The notes under the pieces: model-generated
What the model was told of the DNA's origin: nothing
What the model saw: the letters and a program-made list of their open reading frames with translations, nothing else
Databases searched by the model: none
Made by a program: the position numbers and the translations under genes
From: Ditibartonella apihabitans
GTDB taxonomy: Bacteria; Pseudomonadota; Alphaproteobacteria; Rhizobiales; Rhizobiaceae
Reading direction: 5' to 3'
Length of the DNA stretch: 64,000 nucleotides
NCBI RefSeq assembly: GCF_002007485.1
Contig: NZ_CP015820.1
Span: forward strand, 868,001-932,000
Shown: positions 10,124 through 19,435 of the stretch, in pieces
How the letters are laid out: every line of letters starts with the position of its first letter
How positions within the stretch are numbered: the first letter of the stretch is position 1

Positions 10124-10264
10124 TTAATTCGTCGATTGACTTGTCAGGGGAGCAAAAATCGGCTTTGCATAGGCCGGAGTCTTGGCATGAAACAAAGCAA
10201 ACGCGCCTAAAACCGCCACAAAAACCAAAGTCAAAAACAATATAGAAAAGCGACGAATCAGCAT
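10124..10264 (-). CDS. Small single-span membrane protein, 46 residues
   Basis: An unrecognised small gene. It begins MLIRRFSILFLTLVF, has a basic N-terminus and one hydrophobic stretch of about 19 residues (roughly 7-25), then a short Ala/Pro-containing tail ending in SQSTN. A GAAGGGAG ribosome site lies 7 nt before the ATG, much stronger than that of the next gene, which argues it is truly translated. It sits 21 bp upstream of the EEP membrane protein on the same strand, so it may be a leader peptide or small partner of it. Alternatively it could be a secreted peptide with a cleaved signal (after the AFA or AYA segment). No function is claimed. Confidence 0.6.
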   Translation of the reverse strand: MLIRRFSILFLTLVFVAVLGAFALFHAKTPAYAKPIFAPLTSQSTN

Positions 10265-10561
10265 AATTTGGCTCCCTTCGTTAACCATATTGCATAAATT
10301 ATTTCATTTGAAACCAGTTATCTTTCATGAAGAAGCGAGATTTATTATCATATCAACTGTTCTGTTGTTTTGGGGTAATACCGTTTACTGATGTTGTATT
10401 GATCATAAAATAGGTGGCGTCGTTTCCGAACAGGACTATCCCTTTTTATCGCTTTATATCGCCAAAGCCAAAAATTCGGACTGTAAACAAGTTAAGTCGG
10501 GTTAGCTTTCATGTGAACTTTCCCGAAAAAAAACGTCTAACAAATACACATGTGATCTGGC
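10265..10561. other. Intergenic, upstream of small membrane protein gene
   Basis: About 300 bp without a supportable gene. It should hold the promoter of the minus-strand small peptide/EEP unit. No clear operator or RNA structure was recognised. Confidence 0.5.
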
Positions 10562-10590
10562 ACCCATAGTTGATAAAATCGACTATGGGT
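10562..10590 (-). terminator. Perfect hairpin after macrodomain gene
   Basis: ACCCATAGT (10562-10570) pairs with ACTATGGGT (10582-10590); with the inner TGAT/ATCG pairs it makes a 13-bp stem with an AAA loop. It begins at the last base of the macrodomain stop codon. There is no T run on the exit side, so it may be a transcript-end stabiliser rather than a classical terminator. Confidence 0.5.
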
Positions 10591-11111
10591 CATGATAAAA
10601 CGTGAAGCTGATCGCGATAGATATCCATCATATCTTTGGAAAAACAACAAAAGATGACACTTTGAGGAAAGTCATTCTTTTTTAAAAATTGACAAGTGGT
10701 GAAAACAGCAATTTTTGCAGCTTCCTTATGAGGATAACCATAGACACCGGCAGAAATTGCCGGAAATGCGATCGATTGGAATTGCTTATTTTTTGCTATT
10801 GCAAGTGAATTCTCGTAACATGATTGCAGTTTTTCCGCTTCATGGTCAACGCCGCCATACCAGATCGGTCCGACTGTGTGGATAATGTAGCGGGCGGGCA
10901 GGCGATAACCTTTTGTGAGCTTTGCTTCACCTGTTTTACAACCATTAAGCGCTTTGCATTCGGTAAGTAGTTCGGGGCCCGCAGCCTTATGGATTGCGCC
11001 ATCCACTCCACCGCCACCAAGAAGAGTTGTATTGGCCGCATTGACAATGGCATCGACATCAAGCTTGGTAATGTCGCCACAAATGACGGAAATACGGTTT
11101 TTGTCTATCAT
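10590..11111 (-). CDS. Macrodomain protein (O-acetyl-ADP-ribose deacetylase type)
   Basis: A 173-residue stand-alone macrodomain. [18 protein letters not shown] and [14 protein letters not shown] are the ADP-ribose-binding signature, followed by [10 protein letters not shown] and [14 protein letters not shown]. This is the MacroD/YmdB class, which hydrolyses O-acetyl-ADP-ribose and removes ADP-ribose from acidic side chains. The ATG at 11111 is chosen because the upstream in-frame ATG (11129) overlaps the AAGGGG ribosome site that serves 11111. It stands alone, with a strong hairpin at its end; no ADP-ribosyltransferase partner is visible in the window. Confidence 0.88.
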   Translation of the reverse strand: MIDKNRISVICGDITKLDVDAIVNAANTTLLGGGGVDGAIHKAAGPELLTECKALNGCKTGEAKLTKGYRLPARYIIHTVGPIWYGGVDHEAEKLQSCYENSLAIAKNKQFQSIAFPAISAGVYGYPHKEAAKIAVFTTCQFLKKNDFPQSVIFCCFSKDMMDIYRDQLHVLS

Positions 11112-11248
11112 CAATGATTTCCCCTTCATTTAGAAATATCGATTGCTTCAATTGTGACCCTTTTCAAGCGAAGTGGAAATAGCCAAAAATTATTAGAAAA
11201 ATCAGTAAAAACGAGCCTGAAAATCGTGCGGTGATTGAAAAGACCTGG

Positions 11249-12004
11249 TCAACTTTTTGAAAAAGAAGCGGTACGTTCCCGCAATAATTGATAGACATAG
11301 TTTTTGGCAGTTTTGACCGCATCTTCCAATGATTTACCTTGGGCTATCGCGCAGGCAATGGCCGTTGATAAGGTGCATCCTGTTCCTCGCATCGTTGCGT
11401 TGAGACGTGCATTCGAAAAATTGGTGGTACGGGAAGAGGAAACAAGACTATCGATTGCAATCTCTCCTGTTTCATGCCCACCTTTTGCAAGAACATATTT
11501 CGAACCGGAAGCTAACAGTTTTTTTGCCTGCTCAATTGTCCGGCTATGATTTTCAGAAAGTTTTTCACCGGTCAAAGTAGCAAGCTCGGGAAGGTTGGGC
11601 GTGACGAGATAACAATATTTCAAAAATTTCTCTTTGATGACTGTTACTGTTCTGTCGTCTGCAAGGACACCCCCCGATGAAGCACGGATAACCGGATCAA
11701 GTATAACCGGAATGTCGGAAAAATTGTCAAGAACGCTGCATATTGCTTCGACAATTTCAGGTGATCCCGTCATTCCCACTTTAATAGCCAAAATTTTATC
11801 CGACCGCAGTGCGGCCAACATTTGCCCACGGATAATGTCTCCATTCATCGGCAGCTTTGTTCCGACGTGGTGGTCATCCTGCACATTAACGGACGTGACA
11901 GCAAGCCCCGTTCTGACCGAAAAATGGCTTGCTGTTTCGATATCACGGACGATACCCGCACCACCAGTTGGATCAGTTCCGGCAACAATGAGTATTTTGG
12001 GCAT
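11249..12004 (-). CDS. thiD: Hydroxymethylpyrimidine/phosphomethylpyrimidine kinase ThiD
   Basis: A 251-residue ribokinase-fold kinase that phosphorylates HMP and HMP-P to HMP-PP for thiamine synthesis. The N-terminus [17 protein letters not shown] holds the substrate loop; LDPVIRASSGG and the C-terminal RGTGCTLSTAIA anion-hole motif are intact. It is the last gene of thiOSGED: the ATG at 12004 shares one base with the thiE stop (TGATG), indicating translational coupling; further upstream in-frame ATGs lie inside thiE. Control is expected from the TPP riboswitch at 14.7-14.8 kb. thiC, which makes HMP-P, is not in the window. Confidence 0.95.
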   Translation of the reverse strand: MPKILIVAGTDPTGGAGIVRDIETASHFSVRTGLAVTSVNVQDDHHVGTKLPMNGDIIRGQMLAALRSDKILAIKVGMTGSPEIVEAICSVLDNFSDIPVILDPVIRASSGGVLADDRTVTVIKEKFLKYCYLVTPNLPELATLTGEKLSENHSRTIEQAKKLLASGSKYVLAKGGHETGEIAIDSLVSSSRTTNFSNARLNATMRGTGCTLSTAIACAIAQGKSLEDAVKTAKNYVYQLLRERTASFSKS

Positions 12005-12612
12005 CAGCGCCATTTTTGTGTTGCTTCCAACCATTGTTTAACACGGTCTTCAGGATTTTCGTTCAAGGCAATATCGGTTACCACGGCAGCGCTATCGGCA
12101 CCGGCTTCCAATACAGCCTTGGCACGTTCCGGATTCAATCCACCGATTGCAACCAGCGGAAGATCACCAACGAGCTTTTTCCAGCGGGTCACTTTTTCCA
12201 ACCCTTGAGGTTGCCACTTCATCTTTTTCAATATGGTTTGATAAACAGGCCCTAAAGCGACATAATCCGGCTTCACGGCAAGCGCTTTATTGAGCTCGCT
12301 TGCATCATGGGTACTGACGCCGAGTTTCAATCCTGCTTTCTTTATTTTCTCGACATTGGCATCGACAAGATCTTCCTGCCCGAGGTGAATAAAATCACAT
12401 TTTTCCTCAATTGCCGCTTTCCAATAATCATTGATGATCAACTGACAATGAAATTGTTTGCAAACAAGTTTTGCTCTCTGGATATGCTGGTTAAGAACCT
12501 CTAAAGGCACATTTTTCATGCGCAATTGCACCAACTTGACACCAAGCGGTATCAGTTTCTCGATCCAGTCTGCACTGTCAACGATAAGATAAAAGGGGTC
12601 TAATTTGATCAA
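12004..12612 (-). CDS. thiE: Thiamine phosphate synthase ThiE
   Basis: A 202-residue TIM-barrel enzyme joining HMP-PP to the thiazole phosphate to give thiamine phosphate. Recognisable segments are [45 protein letters not shown] and VAIGGLNPE, in the family order. It overlaps the end of thiG by 4 bp (ATGA) and the start of thiD by one base, so the three are translationally coupled in the thi operon. The version here is somewhat divergent (INDYW in place of the common INDR), as in many alphaproteobacterial ThiE proteins. Confidence 0.93.
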   Translation of the reverse strand: MIKLDPFYLIVDSADWIEKLIPLGVKLVQLRMKNVPLEVLNQHIQRAKLVCKQFHCQLIINDYWKAAIEEKCDFIHLGQEDLVDANVEKIKKAGLKLGVSTHDASELNKALAVKPDYVALGPVYQTILKKMKWQPQGLEKVTRWKKLVGDLPLVAIGGLNPERAKAVLEAGADSAAVVTDIALNENPEDRVKQWLEATQKWR

Positions 12613-13388
12613 AATATTGCCTTTCCAAACACCGGTGTTGAAGGAACTGCAACATCTCGGGGCTCCAACATTCCGGCTTTATATGCACTTTGTCCGGCTT
12701 TTATAGCATTTGCAAACGCCTCCGCCATCAATACCGGATCACCAGCCTTGGCGACGGCTGTGTTGAGCAATACACCATCATAACCGAGTTCCATGGCTAT
12801 TGCCGCATGAGACGGGCGACCAATTCCGGCATCCACAATCAAAGAAAGCTCCGGAAAATTGGCGCGGATTGTGCGTAAGCCATCAACGTCCCTTGGTCCT
12901 TTTGCCGAACCGATAGGGGCACACCAAGGCATAATCACACGACATCCTGCATCAGCCAGCTTTTCTGCGACAATGAGGTCATCTGTGGTATAAGGAAAGA
13001 CTTGAAATCCATCTTCGTTAAGGATGCGGGCAGCTTCGACCAAAGCAAACACATCCGGTTGCAGCGTGTCGGCATTGCCGATGACTTCCAGTTTAATCCA
13101 GGGCGTTTTGAAAATGTCGCGCGCCATATGCGCCGTTGTGACAGCTTCTTTTACTGTAAAGCATCCGGCTGTGTTGGGTAAGATGGATACCCCGAGAGAT
13201 TTTATAAGCGAAAAAAATTGCCCCCCTTGTTTTCCGCCTGCCGTTTCACGACGCAGAGATAATGTTACAATCTCTGTATGGGAAGCACGAATTGCATCTT
13301 CAAGAATTTTGGGCGATGGATATTGCGCCGTTCCTAACAGAAGATGGGATGAAAATTTTTTATCATAAAGTTCAAGCAACTTGCTCAA
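12609..13388 (-). CDS. thiG: Thiazole synthase ThiG
   Basis: A 259-residue TIM-barrel enzyme that assembles the thiazole ring from deoxyxylulose phosphate, dehydroglycine and ThiS thiocarboxylate. [65 protein letters not shown] and [11 protein letters not shown] are present. The first catalytic lysine of the imine and the phosphate-binding GIG motif fit the family. It overlaps thiS by 4 bp, keeping the sulfur carrier and its consumer stoichiometrically coupled. A thiamine operon member under the TPP riboswitch. Confidence 0.95.
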   Translation of the reverse strand: MSKLLELYDKKFSSHLLLGTAQYPSPKILEDAIRASHTEIVTLSLRRETAGGKQGGQFFSLIKSLGVSILPNTAGCFTVKEAVTTAHMARDIFKTPWIKLEVIGNADTLQPDVFALVEAARILNEDGFQVFPYTTDDLIVAEKLADAGCRVIMPWCAPIGSAKGPRDVDGLRTIRANFPELSLIVDAGIGRPSHAAIAMELGYDGVLLNTAVAKAGDPVLMAEAFANAIKAGQSAYKAGMLEPRDVAVPSTPVFGKAIF

Positions 13389-13582
13389 CCTCCCTGCATA
13401 GGGCTTAGAATTTCTATTCTATCACCGTTATTCAATTTGAATTCTTCGCGCTCGCTTTCACTAACAAGCTCGCCATTGACGGCTGTTGCCAGCCAATCGC
13501 CTTCATAATCGAGCTCGTTCAAAAGAGCCGAAAGCGTTTCAGCGCCTACATTTTTTTCTTCGCCATTAACGAATAACTGCAT
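13385..13582 (-). CDS. thiS: Sulfur carrier protein ThiS
   Basis: A 65-residue ubiquitin-fold carrier. It begins [12 protein letters not shown] and ends PMQGG, the di-glycine tail that is adenylated and converted to a thiocarboxylate for thiazole formation. The stop of thiO lies 5 bp upstream and thiG overlaps by 4 bp. Length and tail are exactly typical. Confidence 0.95.
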   Translation of the reverse strand: MQLFVNGEEKNVGAETLSALLNELDYEGDWLATAVNGELVSESEREEFKLNNGDRIEILSPMQGG

Positions 13583-13587
13583 TTTAA

Positions 13588-14550
13588 TCAGCCCATCACA
13601 ATTTCGGTCACCTGACGGGCCATCTCCGGCGAGATGAGGTATCCGTGGCGGTGCATTCCGTTGACATAAATGTGATTGCCGTCCTGTTTTACTCGCGGAA
13701 AATTATCTTCATAGGCAGGGCGAACGCCAACGCCGATTTCCACAATATCGGCCTCACCAAAGGACGGATGAATAGTGTAGGCGGCATTCAGAAAATCCAT
13801 CATCGAATGCGCTGTAATCGGCCTATCATCATTGCTTTCGATCATAGTTGCGCCAATCATGAAAATTCCGTTGTCTCTCGGAACAATATATAACGGAATT
13901 CGCGGGTGGACGAGCCTGATCGGTCTTGAAAAGGAAATTTCGGTATTGTGCACAAGCAGCATCTCGCCACGAACGCCACGCATGTCTTTATCCTGTCCAA
14001 GACGGGCGATACCTGTTGCATCGACAATAAAATCAAAACCGTCTTCACTTGCTCCGACGTCAACAAAATGAGCGTTCATATCTACCAATTTTTGTTTCAA
14101 AGCCAACAGCGCTTTGCGAGGATCAATATGGCCTTCGGTTTCGTAAAATAAACCGCGGTTGAAACGCCCGGCAAGATCGGGCTCCAATTTTGCAATTTCA
14201 TCTCCATCGATTATACGATGCCCACCCGTGCGTTCTGAAAAACGGTTCAATTCTGCGGCATCTCTTTGGGGAGCAACAACGAGGGTACCATGATGTTTTA
14301 CGAGATCGGGTAGGGTCTCTGCCCACCATTTCATTGTCTGTAACCCCAGTTCTTCAACACGTGCTTCTGCACTTTCTCGTTCGCAATAGGGGGCAAGCAT
14401 CCCGCCTGCATACCAGCTTGCAGCTCCACGGGGAGAGTGAGCCGGAGCCGAGATCGTTATTTCAGCTCCCGCTTTTGCCAACATATAAGCGCTGGTCAAG
14501 CCGGCAACGCCACATCCTTTGACAAGTATTTTCTTGTTCGTTTTTTGCAT
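13588..14550 (-). CDS. thiO: Glycine oxidase ThiO (FAD-dependent)
   Basis: About 320 residues. The Rossmann motif VKGCGVAGLTSAYMLAKAG binds FAD; ASWYAGGMLAP is the family segment next to the flavin; the C-terminus has GVGVRPAYEDNFP and YVNGMHRHGYLISP. ThiO oxidises glycine to dehydroglycine for ThiG, the oxygen-dependent alternative to ThiH. First gene after the TPP riboswitch. The ATG at 14550 has a GGA element 8 nt upstream; ATGs at 14556 and 14559 and a TTG at 14565 are alternatives that only add a few residues. Confidence 0.92.
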   Translation of the reverse strand: MQKTNKKILVKGCGVAGLTSAYMLAKAGAEITISAPAHSPRGAASWYAGGMLAPYCERESAEARVEELGLQTMKWWAETLPDLVKHHGTLVVAPQRDAAELNRFSERTGGHRIIDGDEIAKLEPDLAGRFNRGLFYETEGHIDPRKALLALKQKLVDMNAHFVDVGASEDGFDFIVDATGIARLGQDKDMRGVRGEMLLVHNTEISFSRPIRLVHPRIPLYIVPRDNGIFMIGATMIESNDDRPITAHSMMDFLNAAYTIHPSFGEADIVEIGVGVRPAYEDNFPRVKQDGNHIYVNGMHRHGYLISPEMARQVTEIVMG

Positions 14551-14721
14551 TCGCATCATCCACAATCAAATGAGGTTGCAAGGAAAAATTTGCAATCCCG
14601 TTAAGCCGGAATGAACCAGCTGTGTGATATCCAGAATGTAAATTCTTGGAACGCAACGAAAAACCGGATCGGAATGATTGAAAATCAAATGACTGCTCTT
14701 CGTCGAGCATGTCAAATATAA

Positions 14722-14832
14722 CCACCATCCCTCCGCCAGTCCTAACTGGTTCAGGTTCAATGGGTCACTGTAATGATCTGACTTAAATCAATCTCAATAC
14801 AGACTCTCAGCCCCGAAAGGCTCCCCAAGGTT
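14722..14832 (-). promoter_or_regulatory. TPP riboswitch (THI element)
   Basis: Read on the minus strand the leader has the conserved THI-box blocks in order: GGGGAGCC followed by GGGGCTGAGA (14805-14825), then GACCC, TTGAACCTGA (14751-14760), and a final GGTTAG-like, CTGGCGGAGGGA block (14729-14747). These are the pyrophosphate and pyrimidine sensor helices of the thiamine pyrophosphate riboswitch. It lies about 170 bp before thiO and should repress thiOSGED when TPP is plentiful; whether it acts on transcription or translation is not clear from the sequence. Confidence 0.95.
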
Positions 14833-14993
14833 GGTGCGCATGTTTGGCTTAAATGGTTATTTTGTCAACATCTATAAAACGTGATTGATGACTCTTTAAA
14901 AAGAACGCAGCTTATCGTTGAACATAGAAGTCCCAAAATACGGCATTCAAGGTGTTTAAAATGCAAGAGAAGTTTCGATAAGCAATAGAGATG

Positions 14994-15359
14994 TTAAACG
15001 TCTTCTTTTTCGAAAGGCAAAAATGCGGAAATGATCAGCAAAAGCCAGCCGAGAATGTTGATTGTGCCTCCAAGCGGGGCTGCATAAGGAAAGAGCCGTG
15101 TTTCGGCAAATTCGCGACACATGATATCCAGTGCAAAAAGCGCAACGCCAATAATGATAAGAACACCTGAAAGGCGCATGACGATATTTGTTTTTGTTGC
15201 AACCGAGAGGCCTAGAAGTGCAGCTGCATTGCCAAGAAGGACGGGTGCTACTGCTTCGTAATAGCCGCCGATATGCGAGGCAGCCGCGTAAGCAGCAATA
15301 CCACCGGCGCCATAAAGGCCGGAAAAGCCGCATAATATACGTTTATTCAAATCAGACAT
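14994..15359 (-). CDS. DUF423 small membrane protein
   Basis: A 121-residue inner-membrane protein with four hydrophobic segments. The pattern FSGLYGAGGIAAYAAASH near the start, SGVLIIIGVALFALDI in the middle and PLGGTINILGWLLLIISAF near the end matches the DUF423/YwdK family of unknown function. The ATG at 15359 has an AAGGGGTG site 6 nt upstream that overlaps the hisC stop; a GTG at 15368 is less likely. It is the distal gene of a hisC-DUF423 unit, directly following hisC. Confidence 0.85.
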   Translation of the reverse strand: MSDLNKRILCGFSGLYGAGGIAAYAAASHIGGYYEAVAPVLLGNAAALLGLSVATKTNIVMRLSGVLIIIGVALFALDIMCREFAETRLFPYAAPLGGTINILGWLLLIISAFLPFEKEDV

Positions 15360-15364
15360 ATTTT

Positions 15365-16486
15365 TCACCCCTTATCTGCCGCAATCAGCGCGTATGAGAA
15401 AGCCTCTGCAAAAAGGTCCAGTTCTTTGCGAGGACCAACACTCACCCTAATGAGCCGATCAAGAACAGGCACAAAAGGTTTTCGTACGAATATTTGCCGT
15501 TTTATAAGTTCATTTAAAACAGCTGTCGCAAATTTCCCGTCACGACCACAATCAATGGCAACAAAATTGGTTGCAGACGGCAAAGTTTTTAATCCGTTTT
15601 TTCCAGCAATTGTTACAATTTGCTGTTTTGCCGTTTCGATTTTCTTGATGACCTCCTCAAGATATTTGCGATCCGCCAGAGCTTGCAAGGCTGCAATTTG
15701 TGCCATTTTATTGACAGAAAAATGGTCACGAATTTTATCGAACATGTTGATCAGCTCGGAAAACCCGATTGCATAACCACAGCGCAATCCGGCAAGGCCA
15801 TAAGCTTTGGAGAAGGTGCGCATTCTCAAAACATTGGGCCATAATTTTGACATGGCAGGCAATTCGTTTTTTGGAGCAAGTTCGCCATAAGCTTCATCAA
15901 GAACCAATAGTGTAGTTTCAGGCAAACTCTTGATAAAAGCCTCAATCGCGTTTTCGTTATGCCATGTCCCCAAAGGGTTATCCGGATTTGCGAGATAAAC
16001 AATTTTTGCTTTATATTTATGCGCTGCATCCGATAGAGCCTGAAGATCAGCCTTGTCATTCAGATAGGGGACTTCCACGAGTTTTCCGCCAAAACCTGCT
16101 ACGTGATAGTTGAATGTCGGATATCCGCCAAGCGAGTTGATAACAACATCACCAGGCTCGATATATTGGCGTACAATCACCCCCAGAAGAGAGTCCACTC
16201 CGGGACCGATGGTTAGCTCATTCGGCTTTAGGTCGTACAGCTCTGCGAGCGCATTGGTGAGGTCGTAATTTTCAGGGTCACCATATTTCCAAACTTCATT
16301 AGGAGAGTTTTTAAGAGCCTCAATGACGGAAGGTGCAGGCCCAAAACCATTTTCATTGGCACCTAATCTTGCACGAAATAAATGCCCCGTTTTTCGCTCG
16401 ATAGCCTCGGGACCTGTAAAAGGAACAGTCGAAGGTAATGAAGCGACAAGAGGCGTGACAGCCGGAAAAACGTATTTGTCTGACAT
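15365..16486 (-). CDS. hisC: Histidinol-phosphate aminotransferase-type PLP enzyme
   Basis: A 373-residue fold-type I aminotransferase. The N-terminal RLGANENGFGPAPSV, the middle VYLANPDNPLGTW and LVLDEAYGEL, and the PLP lysine motif RTFSKAYGLAGLRCG are characteristic of HisC, which makes histidinol phosphate in histidine synthesis; members of the family may also use aromatic amino acids. The C-terminus ends in RLIRVSVGPRKELDLFAEA, as in other HisC proteins. The ATG at 16486 starts MSDKYVFPAVTPLVASLP. Its stop is a few bases before the DUF423 start. No other his genes are adjacent, so a broader aminotransferase role is possible. Confidence 0.85.
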   Translation of the reverse strand: MSDKYVFPAVTPLVASLPSTVPFTGPEAIERKTGHLFRARLGANENGFGPAPSVIEALKNSPNEVWKYGDPENYDLTNALAELYDLKPNELTIGPGVDSLLGVIVRQYIEPGDVVINSLGGYPTFNYHVAGFGGKLVEVPYLNDKADLQALSDAAHKYKAKIVYLANPDNPLGTWHNENAIEAFIKSLPETTLLVLDEAYGELAPKNELPAMSKLWPNVLRMRTFSKAYGLAGLRCGYAIGFSELINMFDKIRDHFSVNKMAQIAALQALADRKYLEEVIKKIETAKQQIVTIAGKNGLKTLPSATNFVAIDCGRDGKFATAVLNELIKRQIFVRKPFVPVLDRLIRVSVGPRKELDLFAEAFSYALIAADKG

Positions 16487-17417
16487 AATCCAATCCAGTT
16501 ACAGCGGGCGATATGCACCAAAGCATTCTAAAACGACTAGCATAAAAAGGCTCTACCGTAGATATCAATAAATCGTTATGCCTATGATTTTAATCCGGAA
16601 TTTTGAAAATTGAAGTTGTTTTTTGGCAATGGCATATTGCAACGAATGATATTCATTTTTTAAATATCAATTGATATAAAATATATAATGAAATTTTATT
16701 AAATATCCATTATTGAAATAGCATCGTTAAATAATATAGTTTATGAAATATATATAAAACATTTATTTATAAATAAAAAAATGAAATTTTATTCGTTAAT
16801 TTTATTGCATTTAAAAATTAAAAATAATATAAATTTAAAAATTAAAATAAAAGAATATAAAATAAATTTTATATGAAAAAATAACGATTATGAATAAAAC
16901 ATTGTGCGTTAATTATTTTCATAATGAGCTTATCGGTTAGATTATCGGAGTGAATTTATTTCCGCTATACATGCCAGAAATTAAGAAAAATTTGCTGCTT
17001 ACACAAATGTGAAATGAACGATCTGGCAATTCATTATTGAGGCGCGATGATACTCTCGGTTTTCTTTAACATCGAAAGGTGGTCATCGACATCACGGTGG
17101 TTATTTCTATCACAATTTGAATATGATCAGGCGTAAATGGTTGGGGGTGTCGATAAATGGGAAAATTCAAACTCAGCATTGAATCTCGTCGGTAGAAGAT
17201 CGGAAATGAGGAACAAAACCACGCAAAATATCTTAAAACCCATTGCAAAAATTCTTGAAAAACAAGTTGGTTGAAGGAAGGCATCCAAACTCTATTTTTC
17301 CATAACGGGCTTGTCCTGCTCACTGCCAGAATGATCGAACGTGATTTAATACTCCAATCCGATTAGTGACGCAATTTGATTGGTTTTTGATACAAAACTA
17401 AAATTATTTTGCGGCAT
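16487..17417. other. AT-rich intergenic region
   Basis: About 930 bp with no convincing gene. The core at about 16,640-16,910 is extremely AT-rich, almost only A and T with short A or T runs. A short minus-strand open frame at 17066-17323 has no family resemblance or ribosome site. The hisC promoter must lie at the left end. Confidence 0.6.
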
Positions 17418-17445
17418 AAAAAAACCGGTGGTAAAACCACCGGTT
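17418..17445 (-). terminator. Intrinsic terminator of the porin gene
   Basis: AACCGGTGGT (17423-17432) pairs perfectly with ACCACCGGTT (17436-17445) around an AAA loop. On the minus strand the stem is followed by a T run (plus-strand A run 17418-17424). It lies 24 bp beyond the porin stop codon. Confidence 0.92.
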
Positions 17446-17468
17446 CTTATTTTCAATATATTCAAGAA

Positions 17469-18752
17469 TTAGAACGAACGTTGGATACGAAGCATACCCT
17501 GGAAAGCATCCTGACCTTTCAGAGAGTCAACGATCTTTTCGTTTTTAATCTCGTTACGGATGCTGTAGTCATTGTCCCAAGAAATATAGGTTAATTCAGG
17601 AGTAATGACCAAGCCTGGAACCAATTCATACTTTACGTTAACAGATGCAGCGAAAGTATCTGTATCGTCATAAGCAACCTGAGCGTTGAAGCTGGTCTTC
17701 TTGTTGAATTTGAAGGTTGTACCACCCCAAACAGCCCAATCGCCGCCCCAATCACCATAGATGGAGTTAACTTGACGATAAACGCCATATTTCGTTAAGC
17801 CATTTCTGTAACGATACGAATAATCGGTGTCATGGGTTCCGTCTTTGTCCTTGAGTACCGTACCATACGTGTCATCACCGTTATAGTAATCATCAGCAGA
17901 CTTATATCCACCCATGACCCAAACGCTCCACTGATCGGTAACGTTCAAATCCAAACGAGCTTTAGCAGCCCATTCTTCATAATAGGCATCATATGCGCCA
18001 ACAACCGAAACACCACCCCAACCTTGAACGAATTTCAAGCCGCCAACAACATTCGGTGTGTAGTCATCAATTTTGCCGCTCAGCTTATGTTCTCTGACAT
18101 CTCTAACATCAGTATAATCGTTGTGGTATCTATAGCCATAATCATCCGCGTCATCATTGCCTTGTTCAACACCCAAGATAGCGGAGAAACCATTTCCTGC
18201 ATTGAATGTGTAGCTGATAACATTGGTACGTGTGTAAGCCATCGGGGTCAGGATGTCATCATTAATGACATTACCATAATAACCTGTCCAATGGCTGAAA
18301 ATGGATTCATCAAGACCTACGCGGATGCCACCGAGTTCGATGAATGCAAAGCGGAGCTGTCCACTAGCGGAATCGCCTTTGTGATCATATTCTGCACCTT
18401 CGTCCCATTGTGAACGCAATTCAACGAATGTGCGCAATGTGCCAAGTTCTGTTTCAGATGCTGTGTGGAAACGAAGTGTTGCACGTGTACGCCAAGCGTA
18501 AGTATCACGATCGATGTCACCACGCTTACGGGCATAGACATTGTCACCGCCCGCAATGTCGGCACGGACATAACCGGAAATGCGCATGCAAGTTTCAGTA
18601 CCAGGAATATAGAAATATCCCTCACCATAAGCGTCACAGACGCGTACATATTCAACGGGTTCCGGCTCTGCAACGACAACGTCGGCTGCACGAGCGCCAG
18701 AAACTGCAATGAGAGCTGCAGCGGAGCCGAGAAGAAGGCTCTTAATGTTCAT
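17469..18752 (-). CDS. Outer-membrane porin, Omp2b/Omp43 (Porin_2) family
   Basis: A 427-residue beta-barrel porin. The first 22 residues are a signal peptide (MNIKSLLLGSAAALIAVSGA, cleavage after ARA); the mature N-terminus carries the Porin_2 landmarks VRVCDAYGEGYFYIPGTETC and MRISGYVRAD, with the two cysteines of the first loop. Alternating hydrophobic strands run to the C-terminus, which ends in the barrel-closing QRSF. It forms the general diffusion pore for small hydrophilic solutes. GGAGGT lies 6 nt before the ATG, as expected for an abundant protein, and a strong terminator follows, so it is a monocistronic, highly expressed gene. Surface loops rich in Asp/Tyr are probably variable and host-exposed. 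Confidence 0.93.
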   Translation of the reverse strand: MNIKSLLLGSAAALIAVSGARAADVVVAEPEPVEYVRVCDAYGEGYFYIPGTETCMRISGYVRADIAGGDNVYARKRGDIDRDTYAWRTRATLRFHTASETELGTLRTFVELRSQWDEGAEYDHKGDSASGQLRFAFIELGGIRVGLDESIFSHWTGYYGNVINDDILTPMAYTRTNVISYTFNAGNGFSAILGVEQGNDDADDYGYRYHNDYTDVRDVREHKLSGKIDDYTPNVVGGLKFVQGWGGVSVVGAYDAYYEEWAAKARLDLNVTDQWSVWVMGGYKSADDYYNGDDTYGTVLKDKDGTHDTDYSYRYRNGLTKYGVYRQVNSIYGDWGGDWAVWGGTTFKFNKKTSFNAQVAYDDTDTFAASVNVKYELVPGLVITPELTYISWDNDYSIRNEIKNEKIVDSLKGQDAFQGMLRIQRSF

Positions 18753-19344
18753 ATCTGACCTCCAGTCAAAGTTAAAATTGGGTCGGGTTCACGAAGTTCA
18801 GAAAGTTTGAATCCCGATCCCCTTAACCGAAAAAGTCGCACGCGAGCGCTCCTTCTTCATGGATCGAACATACCCGACGATATTTTTGATTCAACCGTGA
18901 AAAAGGAAAAAGCGGGGTTTTGAAGCGAGTATCGTTGCACCTTGTTGCAAAAATGACACAAAAAAATAGGGGCTCAGATGATTTGTTTGTGGATTATTAA
19001 CCATATTTTTTGTGTTAAATTAACTTTAACCCAAAACTTTGACCGGTGATAAACCATTTTTTGAGTCGCTGTCGCTCTTAATCAAAAAGAGGCCAGTTTG
19101 GTTATGCCTGAGCAACACTATGCGATTTATCGCTAGGCAGAAGGTTTTATAAATCTCACTTCGCGTAACGGAGGCTTTTCGTGAAAACGAGATTTTCTCA
19201 CTGTCTTTTGTTCAAATGATCTCCTCTGTTCGAACGAACTTGGAGGAGGCAGCGGAACCTTCATTATTATATATTATGTATAAAAAAGGATTTTTTGAGA
19301 AAATCGCTTGAACTTCCGTGAAAGAATGTTTATTGGCTGCTCTC
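18753..19344. other. Intergenic between porin and tRNA-Ser
   Basis: About 590 bp. It holds the porin leader and promoter (unresolved) and the upstream region of tRNA-Ser. No gene, known RNA element or repeat was recognised. Confidence 0.5.
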
Positions 19345-19435
19345 GGAGAGGTGGCCGAGTGGTCGAAGGCGCTCCCCTGCTAAGGGAGTAGAGCTCAAAA
19401 GGCTCTCGAGGGTTCGAATCCCTTCTTCTCCGCCA
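19345..19435 (+). tRNA. tRNA-Ser (anticodon GCU)
   Basis: A complete class II tRNA including encoded CCA. The acceptor stem GGAGAGG (19345-19351) pairs with CTTCTCC (19425-19431), with one G-U pair. The anticodon loop CTGCTAA gives anticodon GCT (serine AGC/AGU). A long variable arm (TAGAGCTCAAAAGGCTCTCG) and the T loop GGTTCGAATCC are present, as needed for tRNA-Ser. It marks the left boundary of the accessory island that runs to about 28.5 kb. Confidence 0.96.

Noticed and set aside
17066-17323. Minus-strand 85-codon frame between hisC and porin
   Set aside because: No ribosome site, no recognisable motif, atypical composition.
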